NCBI RefSeq assembly: GCF_001902145.1
Contig: NZ_MRST01000018.1
Location: 62,001 to 126,000 of the forward strand
Direction: 5' to 3'
Length of the DNA: 64,000 bases
DNA from: Pseudomonas fluorescens
GTDB lineage: Bacteria > Pseudomonadota > Gammaproteobacteria > Pseudomonadales > Pseudomonadaceae
Below are positions 35,617 through 44,964 of the stretch, piece by piece (the stretch's first letter is position 1; every line of letters begins with the position of its first letter). The translations under genes and the position numbers were made by a program. Below the pieces are notes generated by a model that searched no databases, was not told the origin of the DNA, and saw only the letters and a program-made list of their open reading frames with translations.

Positions 35617-37875
35617 TCAATGCGCGGGTGTCCACCAGCGCGGCAACAACCGCCGCACCCGCGCCTCCCCAAACCGATCATCAATCAACATCACCACCCC
35701 ACGATCATGCTGGCTGCGAATCACCCTCCCCGCCGCCTGCACGACTTTTTGAATGCCGGGGTACAGGTATGTGTAGTCGTACCCCGCACCAAAAATTGCG
35801 CCCATGCGCAGTTTCATCTGCTCGTTCACCGGGTTGAGCTGTGGCAGGCCCAAGGTGGCGATGAATGCGCCGATCAAGCGCGCGCCGGGCAGGTCGATGC
35901 CTTCGCCGAACGCGCCGCCCAGCACGGCAAAGCCGATGCCCTGGCTGTGCTCGGTGAATTGGTCGAGAAAGGCCTGGCGCTCGGCCTCGGCCATGCCGCG
36001 TGATTGCAGCCACAGCGCAATGTGCGGGTGCCGCTCAGCCAGCAACTGCGCGACCTGTTGCAAGTAGTCAAAGCTGGAGAAGAACGCCAGGTAGTTACCC
36101 GGTTGTGCGGCGAACTGCCGGGCGATCAATGCCACGATGGGCTCCAGCGACGCTTGGCGATGCACGAACCGCGTGGAGATCCGCTCAACGATGCATACCC
36201 GCAACTGCTCGGCCTTGAACGGTGACTCAACGTCGATCCAGGCGGTATTCGCCGGCAGGCCGAGCAAGTCGGCGTAATAGTGCCGTGGGCTCAAGGTCGC
36301 AGAAAACAACACGCTGCTGCGTGCGGCCGTCAGCCTGGGTCGGATGAATTCGGCGGGCACCACGTTGCGCAGGCACAAGGTCGAGCTGCTGCGCTTGCCG
36401 CTGGACTGGCGCTTGCTGATGTCGAAGATGAAGTGTTCGTTGAACAGCTCCGCCACCTTGGCCCATTGCAGGGCTTCGAAATAGAAGGCTTGCAATTCGC
36501 CGTTGAGGGCCTCGGGGTGGTCGTTGAAGTAGTCGCCCATGGCGCTGGTGCACAGGCTCAGGGCCTGGAGCAGCTTGTCGGGTTTGGCGGCGTAGGCCTG
36601 ATAAGGCGCCAGTTGGTCCTTGTGCAACGCGTTCCACTCACGGTTGAGGCGCTGTAACGGTTTTTTCAGCGCCTCGGGTGCGCTGTCGCGCACGGCCTTG
36701 AGGCTGTATTGATCCAGGCTGGCGCTGTACATCGAGCGCGCTCGCTCGACCAGGTTGTGCGCTTCGTCCACCAGCACTGCGACGCGCCATTGGTTGAGCT
36801 GGGCCAGGCTGAACAGCATCGCGCCAAAGTCGAAGTAATAGTTGTAGTCGGCGACGATCAGGTCGCTCCAGCGCGCCATTTCCTGGCTCAAATAGTACGG
36901 GCATACCTGATGAGCCAGCGCGACGTTGCGCAGGCTGCGTTGATCGAGCAGGCGTACCTGGGACGCGGCTTGGCGGGCGGCGGGCAGGCGGTCGTAAAAA
37001 CCCTTGGCCAACGGGCAGGAGTCGCCATGGCAGGCTTTGTCCAGGTGTTCGCACGCCTTGTCCCGTGCCACCAGTTCAAGCACGCGCAGCGACAGCTCGG
37101 GGCTGCTGTCGTACAACACTTGGGCGGCATCCAGGGCCAGCTTGCGCCCGGGCGTCTTGGCGGTGAGGAAGAACAGCTTATCCAGTTGCTGAGGGGCCAG
37201 GGCCTTGAGCAGCGGGAAGATCGTTCCGATGGTCTTGCCAATGCCGGTGGGCGCCTGGGCCATCAGGCACCGGCCCGTACTCACCGCTTTGTAGACCGAC
37301 TCGGCCAAGGTGCGCTGCCCGGTACGAAAGTCGGCATGGGGAAATGCCAGGCCCTGCGCGCCAGCGTTGCGTGCCTCGCGATGCTGTAGTTCTTGCCGGG
37401 CCCAGTCCAGGAACAGCGCGCATTGTCGATTGAAGAACTGCTCAAGGTCTGGCGCATCGAATCGCTGGTTGAGCAAGGTTTCGCCTTCGCCGACGATATC
37501 GAAGTACACCAGCGCCAGGTCGATGTGATCGAGCCCGAGTTTCTGGCACATCAGCCAGCCATACACCTTGACCTGGGCCCAGTGCAGTTGCCGATGGTTG
37601 GCGGGTTGGGCAGCAAGGTCGCCACGGTAGGTTTTGACTTCTTCCAGCCGATTGGCGTCCGGGTCGTAGCCGTCCGCCCTGCCCCGCACCTTGAGCTGTT
37701 GGTAGTCACCCTCAAGGGCGACCTCATGCTGGTAGTGCGCACTGCGCCGGGACGCCACTGTGCGATGACCGACGATGCCTTCCTGAGCACTGGGCGACGG
37801 CGTAAAACGCAGGTCCAGGTCGCCGACCTTGGCCGTGAACTCACACAGCGCCCGCACGGCCACGCTGTAACTCAA
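35617..37875 (-). CDS. DinG/XPD-like ATP-dependent DNA helicase with iron-sulfur domain
   Basis: About 752 residues if translation begins at the TTG (37875) that overlaps the TGA of the upstream nuclease gene (TTGA) and has GGAG eight bases before it; a GTG at 37863 is an alternative. The frame stays open far upstream but that part reads antisense-like and overlaps the nuclease. An N-terminal PD-(D/E)xK-like segment (GRADGYDPDANRLEEVKTY) precedes the helicase: Walker A MAQAPTGIGKT, four-cysteine region (CEHLDKACHGDSCPLAKGF and a later CPYYLSQEMA), DEAH box VLVDEAHNLVERA, and motif VI QAAGRVIRSQHDRG. Such helicases open DNA 5' to 3'. The overlap with FAN1 points to a joint role in DNA crosslink or flap repair. 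Confidence 0.9.
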   Translation of the reverse strand: MSYSVAVRALCEFTAKVGDLDLRFTPSPSAQEGIVGHRTVASRRSAHYQHEVALEGDYQQLKVRGRADGYDPDANRLEEVKTYRGDLAAQPANHRQLHWAQVKVYGWLMCQKLGLDHIDLALVYFDIVGEGETLLNQRFDAPDLEQFFNRQCALFLDWARQELQHREARNAGAQGLAFPHADFRTGQRTLAESVYKAVSTGRCLMAQAPTGIGKTIGTIFPLLKALAPQQLDKLFFLTAKTPGRKLALDAAQVLYDSSPELSLRVLELVARDKACEHLDKACHGDSCPLAKGFYDRLPAARQAASQVRLLDQRSLRNVALAHQVCPYYLSQEMARWSDLIVADYNYYFDFGAMLFSLAQLNQWRVAVLVDEAHNLVERARSMYSASLDQYSLKAVRDSAPEALKKPLQRLNREWNALHKDQLAPYQAYAAKPDKLLQALSLCTSAMGDYFNDHPEALNGELQAFYFEALQWAKVAELFNEHFIFDISKRQSSGKRSSSTLCLRNVVPAEFIRPRLTAARSSVLFSATLSPRHYYADLLGLPANTAWIDVESPFKAEQLRVCIVERISTRFVHRQASLEPIVALIARQFAAQPGNYLAFFSSFDYLQQVAQLLAERHPHIALWLQSRGMAEAERQAFLDQFTEHSQGIGFAVLGGAFGEGIDLPGARLIGAFIATLGLPQLNPVNEQMKLRMGAIFGAGYDYTYLYPGIQKVVQAAGRVIRSQHDRGVVMLIDDRFGEARVRRLLPRWWTPAH

Positions 37876-39518
37876 GCGGGTTGCTCCGCCCAACGCACGT
37901 AGCAGACGGTGACTGGCATCTGGTGCTCGCCGCAGAATTGCAGCCAACGCAACTGGTTGTCTTGCAGACGGTCGCCGGGGCCTTTGACCTCGATCATGCG
38001 ATAGGTATTTTGCGCGGGCCAGAACTGGATGAGGTCCGGCATCCCGGCACGGTTGGCACGGATATCCTGCAGCAGGCGCGTAAACCAATGGCGCAAGTGT
38101 TCGGCGGGCAGGCAGGCCAGGGCTTGCTCGAGCAGTTCTTCGTTGAGCAGGTTCCAGAACACAAAAGGCGACTGGATGCCCGATTTCTCTACATAGCGTT
38201 GGCGGATGCTGGCCTTGTAGCGACCGTCCTCCAGTTGTGCAAAGCACGCGGCAAACAACGCTTCTCGACGTTGATAAAAGTCCTCGCCGTGCAAATCCGC
38301 CGGCCCACGCTGGAACGGGTGGAAAAACGCCCCCGGCAGCGGGGCGAAAATCGCCTCCCAGCACAGCAAGCCGAACAGCGAATTGATCAGGCCGTTCTCG
38401 ACGTAATGCACCGGCGCATCCGGTTCGCTCAGGTGCGCCAGCACACAGGATTCCACCGACAGCAGCGGCTCCTGCACCAGTGCCAGGTCCAGGCGCGCCA
38501 CCGCTTGGGGCTTGGCCCTGGGCAGCGCCGGCCCGCCAAGTTTGCGCCGCAGGCGCGGCACTACCCGTAGCAGCTGTTGGTGTTCGGCGGCGCTGTGTGG
38601 GGCCTGTTGTGCCTCGGTCGCCAGGGCCATGGCTTGGGCGTAATCCTCCTGGCGCTCCAGTACGCGGATCAGCCGCGCACGTGCGCCGGGGTGCGTGCAA
38701 CGGCGGTAGATCTGTTCGGCCAGCTCCAGCTCGGCGCAGCGTTCGCAATACTGGCCGATCTGGAACAACAGCTTGGCGCGGCGCTTTTCCAGCCAGGGGT
38801 TGTCGGTGCACAACGTGGCGACCTGCGCCAACACGGTATCCAGTGCCTCACCGGCTTCAAAGGCTTGCTGGCACTGGTGCAGGAACAGGAACCCATGCAC
38901 ATCGTCACGGCTGCGTAACCCGCGAGACTCGGCGCAGAACTCGACTTTTTCATAGGTGTAGATGCCCAGGTCTGCCAGCACGAATTCCGACCAGTCCTGA
39001 TGCAGGTTGCCGAAGAACATCAGGCGCAGGCGATCACACAACTCCATTACCGTCAGGCTATAGAGCGCGTCGTCCACGTCGGGGCACCACTGGGCAAAGC
39101 TGCGCGGTTCGGTAAATTGCGCGGCCAAGGGTTCAAGCCAGTCGGCCTTGTTGCCCTTGGGTTGGTCGATCCAGGGCCTGAAGGCGCCGAGCAGTTCACT
39201 CTTTTGCAGCAGGGCGAACAGGGTGGCAAACGACAGCGGGCTTTGATCTTCCACCCATCCCAATTCACGCAATGGCCCCGCCGCCGCATGGGGGCAACCG
39301 ATTTCCAGGTAATGGAGTTTAGCGGCGCGAAAATGCACGCCCTTGCGCATCACCATGCGCACCAACAACGCCTGGGACGCCTGGGGCAAGCTGTCAAATT
39401 GCTGAATGAAATGCTGTTCGTGCGCATCGAGCAAATCGGCGTAGCGTTGCCCCAACCAAACCAGCACTTGGCGGAAGTTATGCAGGTAATACAAGGGGTC
39501 TTCGAGGGGGTTGGCCAT
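37872..39518 (-). CDS. FAN1-type structure-specific nuclease with VRR-NUC domain
   Basis: 548 residues from the ATG at 39518. The C-terminal VRR-NUC domain carries the PD-(D/E)xK catalytic set: GMPDLIQFW and MIEVKGPGDRLQDNQLRWLQ. The helical middle has TPR-like character (YRRCTHPGARARLIRVLERQ), and the N-terminus MANPLEDPLYYLHNFRQVL matches bacterial FAN1 homologues; the P. aeruginosa protein of about 560 residues is structurally known. FAN1 cuts 5' flaps and unhooks interstrand crosslinks. It overlaps the helicase gene by four bases. There is no clear ribosome site, so the true start could be the TTG at 39530. Confidence 0.92.
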   Translation of the reverse strand: MANPLEDPLYYLHNFRQVLVWLGQRYADLLDAHEQHFIQQFDSLPQASQALLVRMVMRKGVHFRAAKLHYLEIGCPHAAAGPLRELGWVEDQSPLSFATLFALLQKSELLGAFRPWIDQPKGNKADWLEPLAAQFTEPRSFAQWCPDVDDALYSLTVMELCDRLRLMFFGNLHQDWSEFVLADLGIYTYEKVEFCAESRGLRSRDDVHGFLFLHQCQQAFEAGEALDTVLAQVATLCTDNPWLEKRRAKLLFQIGQYCERCAELELAEQIYRRCTHPGARARLIRVLERQEDYAQAMALATEAQQAPHSAAEHQQLLRVVPRLRRKLGGPALPRAKPQAVARLDLALVQEPLLSVESCVLAHLSEPDAPVHYVENGLINSLFGLLCWEAIFAPLPGAFFHPFQRGPADLHGEDFYQRREALFAACFAQLEDGRYKASIRQRYVEKSGIQSPFVFWNLLNEELLEQALACLPAEHLRHWFTRLLQDIRANRAGMPDLIQFWPAQNTYRMIEVKGPGDRLQDNQLRWLQFCGEHQMPVTVCYVRWAEQPA

Positions 39519-39707
39519 GGCGCAGAGCAATCAAGTACTGGTTATGCATACAGAGTGCCGGGGCAAAGCCGTTGTTGCAATCAGTAATAGATAAATGGCG
39601 CCTGCAACTTTCTGCAAAAAAACAATCTGATGAGGGGGTTGATCGCGTAATATTTATGGCCCCGCAAGCAGACGCTGCGGGACTTTTCAGGGTTAAAGGT
39701 AAGGGTT

Positions 39708-39932
39708 ATGAACATGAAGAATTTGGGTCTGCCGCTGGTTGCACTCACTTTTCTGGTATTGGCCGGTTGCTCCACGCAAACCGTGGTGACCTTGCAAAAT
39801 GGCACGCAATATTTGACCAAGGACACGCCCAACGCCAAAACGGCCGACGGCTTCTACGAGTTCACCGATATTGCCGGCAAGCGCATTCGTATCAAGGCCG
39901 ATGATGTGGCCACGGTGCGTAAGGAAAAATAG
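39708..39932 (+). CDS. YgdI/YgdR-type small lipoprotein
   Basis: 74 residues with a lipoprotein signal peptide ending LVLAGC, then a small beta-rich domain: VVTLQNGTQYLTKDTPNAKT and GFYEFTDIAGKRIRIKADDV. This matches the YgdI/YgdR family of outer-membrane-anchored lipoproteins of unknown function. AAGGGTT precedes the start; the second methionine (39714) is equally possible. Divergent from the FAN1 gene and followed by a REPIN. Confidence 0.88.
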   Translation: MNMKNLGLPLVALTFLVLAGCSTQTVVTLQNGTQYLTKDTPNAKTADGFYEFTDIAGKRIRIKADDVATVRKEK

Positions 39933-39948
39933 TTGTAACCTTTTTAGA

Positions 39949-40040
39949 TGTGGGAGCGGGCTTGCTCGCGAATGCGGTTGGATCAGCCACTGCAGATGCT
40001 ATCTGACACACCGCATTCGCGAGCAAGCCCGCTCCCACAT
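39949..40040. repeat. REPIN (long-arm variant)
   Basis: GTGGGAGCGGGCTTGCTCGC (from 39950) and GCGAGCAAGCCCGCTCCCAC (to 40038) are exact inverses, and the identity extends inward through GAATGCGG/CCGCATTC, so the arms are 28 bp. It belongs to a different subfamily from the GTAGGAGCGAGC copies. It lies between the lipoprotein and lipase genes, which converge, and may terminate both. Confidence 0.92.
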
Positions 40041-40058
40041 TTTGACCGCATTTTATCC

Positions 40059-41483
40059 TTAGCTGATGACTATCCCCTCCCCCGACAGATTGCTCACACC
40101 CACCAGCGTCACCGAATCCGTCCCAAAGCCAATGACTGTATCCCCGCCTACCACCTTGATGTGATCGCGGTAATCATCGCTGCCCGCCACGTCGTTGAAC
40201 ACCAGCTTGTCCGTCGCCTGGTAGCCAATCACTCGGTCATTGCCAAACTGCCCGCTGAACAAAAACGTATTGTGCCCACTGCTGTCGCGGATCGTGTCAT
40301 TGCCCTTGCCGCCTTCGATAAAGTCCGTGCCCCTGCCGCCTTTGATCAAATCGTCGCCGTCGCTGCCGATGATGAAGGTATTGCCCTTGTGCGCCTCGGC
40401 ATTGCGGTTGAGGTCTTGCACCCAGGTGGTGGCCCGTGCCGGGTCGGACAGGTTGGCGACGATCACCGTGGAGTCGCGGGTCATCTGTTCGTAGAACCCC
40501 GAGTCGAGGATGCGGGTCATGCCGTCACCGTAACCGGTGGGCAAGTGCGAGACCCAGGTGGGCAGGTTGAGGATGGAAAACGGCAGGACGTTCCACAGGG
40601 ATGAGGCGTAGTGATCGTTGAAGCTGACGATGTTGTCGGTGCTCGATTCGTGGGGCTTGTCGTGCACGCCCAGGGACGACAGGTTAAATGATGAGCCATC
40701 CAGGGCGCGGAACACCGGATCGTTTTCATAACCGACGTTAAGCACCTTGTCGCCGGCGCTCTGGGTCGGCGATGCGTAGGCCACGTAGTTGGCGTCCTTA
40801 TAAAAACCCGACCAGGTGCTGTCGCTCAAGTCGGCCATGCTGTTGACCGCCATGCCGCCGAGGCTGTGCCCGCTGACCACTACGTCATTGCCGCCCAGGC
40901 CCTGGGCAGTGGCGTAGTCCGCCACGTTCTTGAGCAACCCGCCAAAGGCTTCCCCCGCGTAGTTCTTGGCATAATCCTTGGGCCCGAACGCGGCGAGCAG
41001 GTCGTTGATCACATCGCCGATGGAATCGGTGATCACGTTTTCCCGAGGCCCCGAAGTGCCGCGGAAACTGATGCCGATTTCCAGCAGTTTGCCAGCGTCA
41101 TCGTACTTGCCCAGCACCTCGGCCTGCGCCGTGCCGTAGCCGAATTTTTCGCCAAAGAAGGTGCCTCGCGCATCGACCTTGCCGCTGTAGCCCAGGGTGC
41201 TGGCGCTGATGGGCGTCCAGCCGGCTGCTTGCACCGCTTCAAGGGCGGCTTTTTCCGAGTCGGGGTTCCAGGGGATGCCGGGGATAACCCCTTGGGCATT
41301 GCTGCCGCCAACCAGCGCGCTGACCAGGGTAGCCGGTAAACCCAGACCGAGGCCGTTGTTCTGGTAGCCGACGGCAAAGCCGTTATCCAGGTTGTGGTAG
41401 GAATACAGCGTGATCGCCATGGCATCGGCGAACAACGCCTTGGAGTCCTCGGTACCGAGGTTTTTATAGTCAAAGATACCCAT
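40059..41483 (-). CDS. lipA: Secreted RTX lipase (family I.3, TliA/LipA, 'polyurethanase')
   Basis: 474 residues from ATG at 41483, which matches the known N-terminus MGIFDYKNLGTEDSKALFAD; family length is about 476. It hydrolyses triacylglycerols outside the cell. Catalytic Ser207 in SGHSLGG, Asp255 in ENDPVF and His313 in WVSHLPTG are at the family positions. Calcium-binding RTX repeats GSDGDDLIKGGRGTDFIEGG come at about 375-400, followed by a C-terminal type I secretion signal; there is no N-terminal signal peptide. It should be exported by the AprDEF system encoded upstream in the same direction. A REPIN sits just ahead of it and another after it. Confidence 0.96.
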   Translation of the reverse strand: MGIFDYKNLGTEDSKALFADAMAITLYSYHNLDNGFAVGYQNNGLGLGLPATLVSALVGGSNAQGVIPGIPWNPDSEKAALEAVQAAGWTPISASTLGYSGKVDARGTFFGEKFGYGTAQAEVLGKYDDAGKLLEIGISFRGTSGPRENVITDSIGDVINDLLAAFGPKDYAKNYAGEAFGGLLKNVADYATAQGLGGNDVVVSGHSLGGMAVNSMADLSDSTWSGFYKDANYVAYASPTQSAGDKVLNVGYENDPVFRALDGSSFNLSSLGVHDKPHESSTDNIVSFNDHYASSLWNVLPFSILNLPTWVSHLPTGYGDGMTRILDSGFYEQMTRDSTVIVANLSDPARATTWVQDLNRNAEAHKGNTFIIGSDGDDLIKGGRGTDFIEGGKGNDTIRDSSGHNTFLFSGQFGNDRVIGYQATDKLVFNDVAGSDDYRDHIKVVGGDTVIGFGTDSVTLVGVSNLSGEGIVIS

Positions 41484-41547
41484 TGGTAGTGCCTCTCTGT
41501 TGTTGGATTTGTAGAGAAAGCCAAAACACCTGTTATCCGTTACCACC

Positions 41548-41648
41548 TGTAGGAGCGAGCTTGCTCGCGAAGGTCGTCAACGATGACGCGTTCTACCTGA
41601 AGGAACGCGGCGCACTTGAGTTTTTCGCGAGCAAGCTCGCTCCTACAG
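41548..41648. repeat. REPIN between lipase and second autotransporter gene
   Basis: TGTAGGAGCGAGCTTGCTCG at the left and CGAGCAAGCTCGCTCCTACA at the right, with an inner part containing GTCGTCAACGATGACGCG. Inner orientation as in the copies at 44839 and 62603. Confidence 0.93.
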
Positions 41649-41663
41649 TGTTTTTTCAAAACT

Positions 41664-44600
41664 TTAGAACGCCCAATCCAGGCTCAAGCCGACGCCGTGC
41701 ACCTTCTCCTTGCTGGCCAGCAGGCCGTTGTAATCGAAGTTCACCCGCGCATCCTTGCTCAATGCCAGGCTGACCCGTGCCCCGACCAACGCCGCATCGC
41801 GCACCATTGGCGCACTTTCCACCGTGAACGAAGGGCCGCCCGAGGCAAACGCCAGGTGCTGCTCCGAATCGGTGCTGCTCAGGTTGTGCTGCCAGCCCAG
41901 GGTGCCGGAGACTTCCAGTTGCTGATGGTCGTTGATATTGAAGGTCTTCAAGGCACGCATACCCAGGGTACTCAGCACCAGGTCACGGCTGTCGTCGCCA
42001 CTTTTCAGTGCGGCGGCGTCGCCCTTCTCTTTGAAGCTGTCAGTTGCCAGGTGCACGTAGGCCAGGTTGGCGAACGGCTCCAGGGCCAGTGGTTGCAGGT
42101 TGATGCGGTACGCCGCTTCCGTGAACACCTGGGTACTGTGGGCATCGACCTTGGCTTTTTGCTTGCCGCTGACGTCGCCGTATTGCAGGTCGCGTTTGAC
42201 ATCGGCGCGGTGCCAGCTGTAGGTCGCGCCGCCACTCAGGCGCCAGGCGCCGATTTCATGCCCGGCATAGGCGCCGAAATGGTAGCTGTCGACCGAGGCA
42301 CGGCTGTGGGTGCCGCTGCCCATGTTCAACGACGTGTCGCTGTAACCGGCCACCAGGCCAATGCGTGTTGCCTCATCGAGGGCGCCGTCCACACCGGCGA
42401 GCATGCCGCCGATAGAGGTGGTGTAGCCCGCCGTGTCATTGCGGCTGTCGGTGTTGCCCCATGCGCCCAGTGCCTTGACCCACACGTTGCCACGGCTGTC
42501 GATGGCTTGGCTGGTAGCGCCCATCTCGCCATTGCGCAGGCGCTCGCCCACCGCTTCACGTACGTAGCGGCTGTCATTGACCAGTGCGGTTTCCAGCGCC
42601 GGGTAGACTTCCCCACTCAGTTGCTGAAACGCGCCTTGGGCCGAAGCGGCCGTGGGTGCCAGCAGCAGGCTTTCATACACGCCATTGCCCGCGCCCAATT
42701 GCTCGGCGGCTGCGGCCACGGCGCGCTGATTCGGCGTGGCGGCCACACTGGCGAAGCTGTTGGTGCGTGCCACATCCAGCTGCACGCCGTTGGCGGCATA
42801 GTTCAAGGTACCGCCGACAAACAGGTAATCAGGCAGCACCGCAGCAAAACTGCCGGTGACCCCACCTGCCGCTTGCAGGATGTTGTATTGACGGCCGATC
42901 AGGCTTTGGGCCTGGGGCGCGCTCAACAAGGTCGGGCTGTTTTCCAGGGCCAGGGTCACGGTGCCACCGTTGAGGGTGGCCGTGCCGCCCGCGACGATAC
43001 GATCGCTGCTGGTGGGCGACAGTTCTACCGCATAGGTCGAGCCCGGTTCAAAGTTGACGTTGCCCGCCACGTTCAAGGTGCCAATGGAATTGCCCGGTGC
43101 CACAGTACCGCCGCTTTTCGCGCTCAGCGAACCGATACGCCCCGAACCACCGACCACGCCGCTCTGGCTCACGGTGACGTCGGAGGTGACCGAACCGTTG
43201 ATCGCCAGCAAGCCCTGGTTGACCAGCGTCGGCCCGCTGTAGGTGTTGGCGCCGGTGAGCACCAAGGTACCGATGCCCTGCTTGGTCAGGCCGCCATGGC
43301 CCGAGATGTCGTTGCTCCACACATCCCGCCCGCAGTGCACGTCATCGCACAGGCGCTGGGTGGGTTTGCCGGCATCCACCACCGCGCCAACGCCCGGCAG
43401 GTCCGCCACGAACTGGCCGCTGCCATAGGCGCCATCAATGCGGAACTCGGCAGGAATATCCTCGGCGGTGATAAACATCCCCGGACCGTTGACCGCCTTG
43501 CCCAGGTTGATCATGCCCCAGCCGTACAGCGAGTCGATGCCCGGCGCGCCGAGGTCGGTGGCGGTGGTCTTGAGCAGCGTGGAGATCTGGTCGCCGCTCA
43601 TGTACGGGAAGCGTTCCATCAGCACCGCCGCACTGCCGGCCACGTGAGGCGCGGCCATGGATGTGCCGTTGAAGTTGGCGTAGTCGTTGGTGAGGTTGTC
43701 CAGATTGGTGCCGTTGATGATCGAGCTGTAGATCTTGGTGCCGGGCGCCGATACGCAAAAGCTCGCCGCATAGCCACAGCGCGACGAGAAGGTGCTGATC
43801 ACGTAGGGGTTGGCACTCGCGGTGTCCGGGTTTTGCTGCAAAGCGGCTACCGACAGCCAGTTCGGGGCAATTTCCGGCACAAAGTACGCCAGACCGGAAA
43901 TGGCATCCGGGTTGTTGCGGTTGTAGTCATTACCCGCGGCGAAGATGGTCAGCACACCGCTGCGGGCCGCATCGATGGCGCCTTGATAAGCCCCCCCTGC
44001 GATTGTGCCGAGGATCGGCCGAATGGTGTTGAATTGCGCCTGGGCTTCGTTGACGGTGAAATTGGGAAACGCCGGATCGCGCCCGCCCTTGGCGTACTGA
44101 TCACCGATGCCGATACCCCAGCTGTTGTTGATGATGCGAGCGCCGCTGGCAACCAACGCATCCCAACCGGCTTTGTACACCGCGCCATCGTTGCCCAGGA
44201 TAATTCCGTCTTCCGGGCCCGGGTCACCGTTTTCGGCACTGATGATTTGCGCATTGAACGCCACGCCATGCATCGGCCCGCCATCGCGGTTACCCGCAGC
44301 AATCCCGCCGACATGCGTGCCGTGGTTGCCCAGCTTGCCGTTGGAGCCCAGGGACGGAGTGCCATCGTAACGGAATGCATCACCGGCCTTCACCGGGATA
44401 TACGGGTCGGTGTATTGGCGGATGCCCTCGGTGACAAGGGTCACCACTTTGTTGGGGCTGGCGAATTCCGGATGTGGGGCGTACACCGGCTGGTCGAAGA
44501 TCCCCAGCTTGACGCCCTTGCCGGTATAGCCGGCCGCATAGGCGGTGTCGGCGTGCACGGCGCCCAGGCCCCAGTCGGCCTTGAATTCATTGCTGCGCCA

Positions 44601-44771
44601 GCTGGCGGCGTCGCCCAGTTTGCCGGTTTCCACATAGGGTGCGGCCTGGGCGGTTCCCAGACTTGCCAGGCAACACAGCAACGCGCCGTATGGCACGCAG
44701 CTCAGCGCCTTGAGCGGATAGCCCGGGCCTGTGTGGATGGCGGTAGTTAACCCTGACTTGCATTTTTTCAC
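41664..44771 (-). CDS. pspB: Subtilisin-type serine protease autotransporter (PspB/PrtB type)
   Basis: 1035 residues from a GTG at 44771 preceded by AAGGAAGGTCACC; the upstream ATG at 44813 lacks a ribosome site. Domain order: export signal ending about residue 44 (CLASLGTAQA), S8 peptidase with Asp93 in LGIFDQPVY, His150 in GNHGTHVGGIAAG and Ser371 in NGTSMAAPHVAG, a passenger stalk with autotransporter repeats (GTLVLTGANTYSGPTLVNQG) and a C-terminal beta-barrel of about 270 residues ending GVGLSLDWAF. The passenger should be displayed on or released from the cell surface. It is the close paralogue of the next upstream gene and sits in the known order before the lipase. Confidence 0.93.
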   Translation of the reverse strand: MKKCKSGLTTAIHTGPGYPLKALSCVPYGALLCCLASLGTAQAAPYVETGKLGDAASWRSNEFKADWGLGAVHADTAYAAGYTGKGVKLGIFDQPVYAPHPEFASPNKVVTLVTEGIRQYTDPYIPVKAGDAFRYDGTPSLGSNGKLGNHGTHVGGIAAGNRDGGPMHGVAFNAQIISAENGDPGPEDGIILGNDGAVYKAGWDALVASGARIINNSWGIGIGDQYAKGGRDPAFPNFTVNEAQAQFNTIRPILGTIAGGAYQGAIDAARSGVLTIFAAGNDYNRNNPDAISGLAYFVPEIAPNWLSVAALQQNPDTASANPYVISTFSSRCGYAASFCVSAPGTKIYSSIINGTNLDNLTNDYANFNGTSMAAPHVAGSAAVLMERFPYMSGDQISTLLKTTATDLGAPGIDSLYGWGMINLGKAVNGPGMFITAEDIPAEFRIDGAYGSGQFVADLPGVGAVVDAGKPTQRLCDDVHCGRDVWSNDISGHGGLTKQGIGTLVLTGANTYSGPTLVNQGLLAINGSVTSDVTVSQSGVVGGSGRIGSLSAKSGGTVAPGNSIGTLNVAGNVNFEPGSTYAVELSPTSSDRIVAGGTATLNGGTVTLALENSPTLLSAPQAQSLIGRQYNILQAAGGVTGSFAAVLPDYLFVGGTLNYAANGVQLDVARTNSFASVAATPNQRAVAAAAEQLGAGNGVYESLLLAPTAASAQGAFQQLSGEVYPALETALVNDSRYVREAVGERLRNGEMGATSQAIDSRGNVWVKALGAWGNTDSRNDTAGYTTSIGGMLAGVDGALDEATRIGLVAGYSDTSLNMGSGTHSRASVDSYHFGAYAGHEIGAWRLSGGATYSWHRADVKRDLQYGDVSGKQKAKVDAHSTQVFTEAAYRINLQPLALEPFANLAYVHLATDSFKEKGDAAALKSGDDSRDLVLSTLGMRALKTFNINDHQQLEVSGTLGWQHNLSSTDSEQHLAFASGGPSFTVESAPMVRDAALVGARVSLALSKDARVNFDYNGLLASKEKVHGVGLSLDWAF

Positions 44772-44838
44772 GGTGACCTTCCTTAGTTTTCTTATTGCAC
44801 GTGTGTAAATCACTTTCTCCAGAACACCGCCGCTTCCA

Positions 44839-44938
44839 TGTAGGAGCGAGCTTGCTCGCGAAAAACGTCAACGATAACGCTGGCTTCCTGAATCAACGCG
44901 GCGCCTGTGAGTTCTTCGCGAGCAAGCTCGCTCCTACA
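44839..44938. repeat. REPIN between the two autotransporter genes
   Basis: TGTAGGAGCGAGCTTGCTCG and CGAGCAAGCTCGCTCCTACA flank about 60 bp containing CGTCAACGATAACGC. It fills almost the whole gap before the start of pspB. Confidence 0.93.
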
Positions 44939-44964
44939 ACTGGCGTTTTTAGTTCGCGGTGTTC

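Noticed and set aside
37876..38811. The helicase frame extends about 310 codons upstream to 38811, suggesting a much larger protein or a fusion.
   Set aside because: That part is Arg/Pro/Ala-rich low-quality sequence read from another frame of the FAN1 gene; a start at the stop-codon overlap gives a normal-length helicase.
41616..44750. A 1044-codon open frame on the forward strand opposite the second autotransporter gene.
   Set aside because: High GC keeps the antisense frame open; the product is His/Val/Gly/Ala-rich without motifs, while the reverse strand has an intact protease with triad and barrel.
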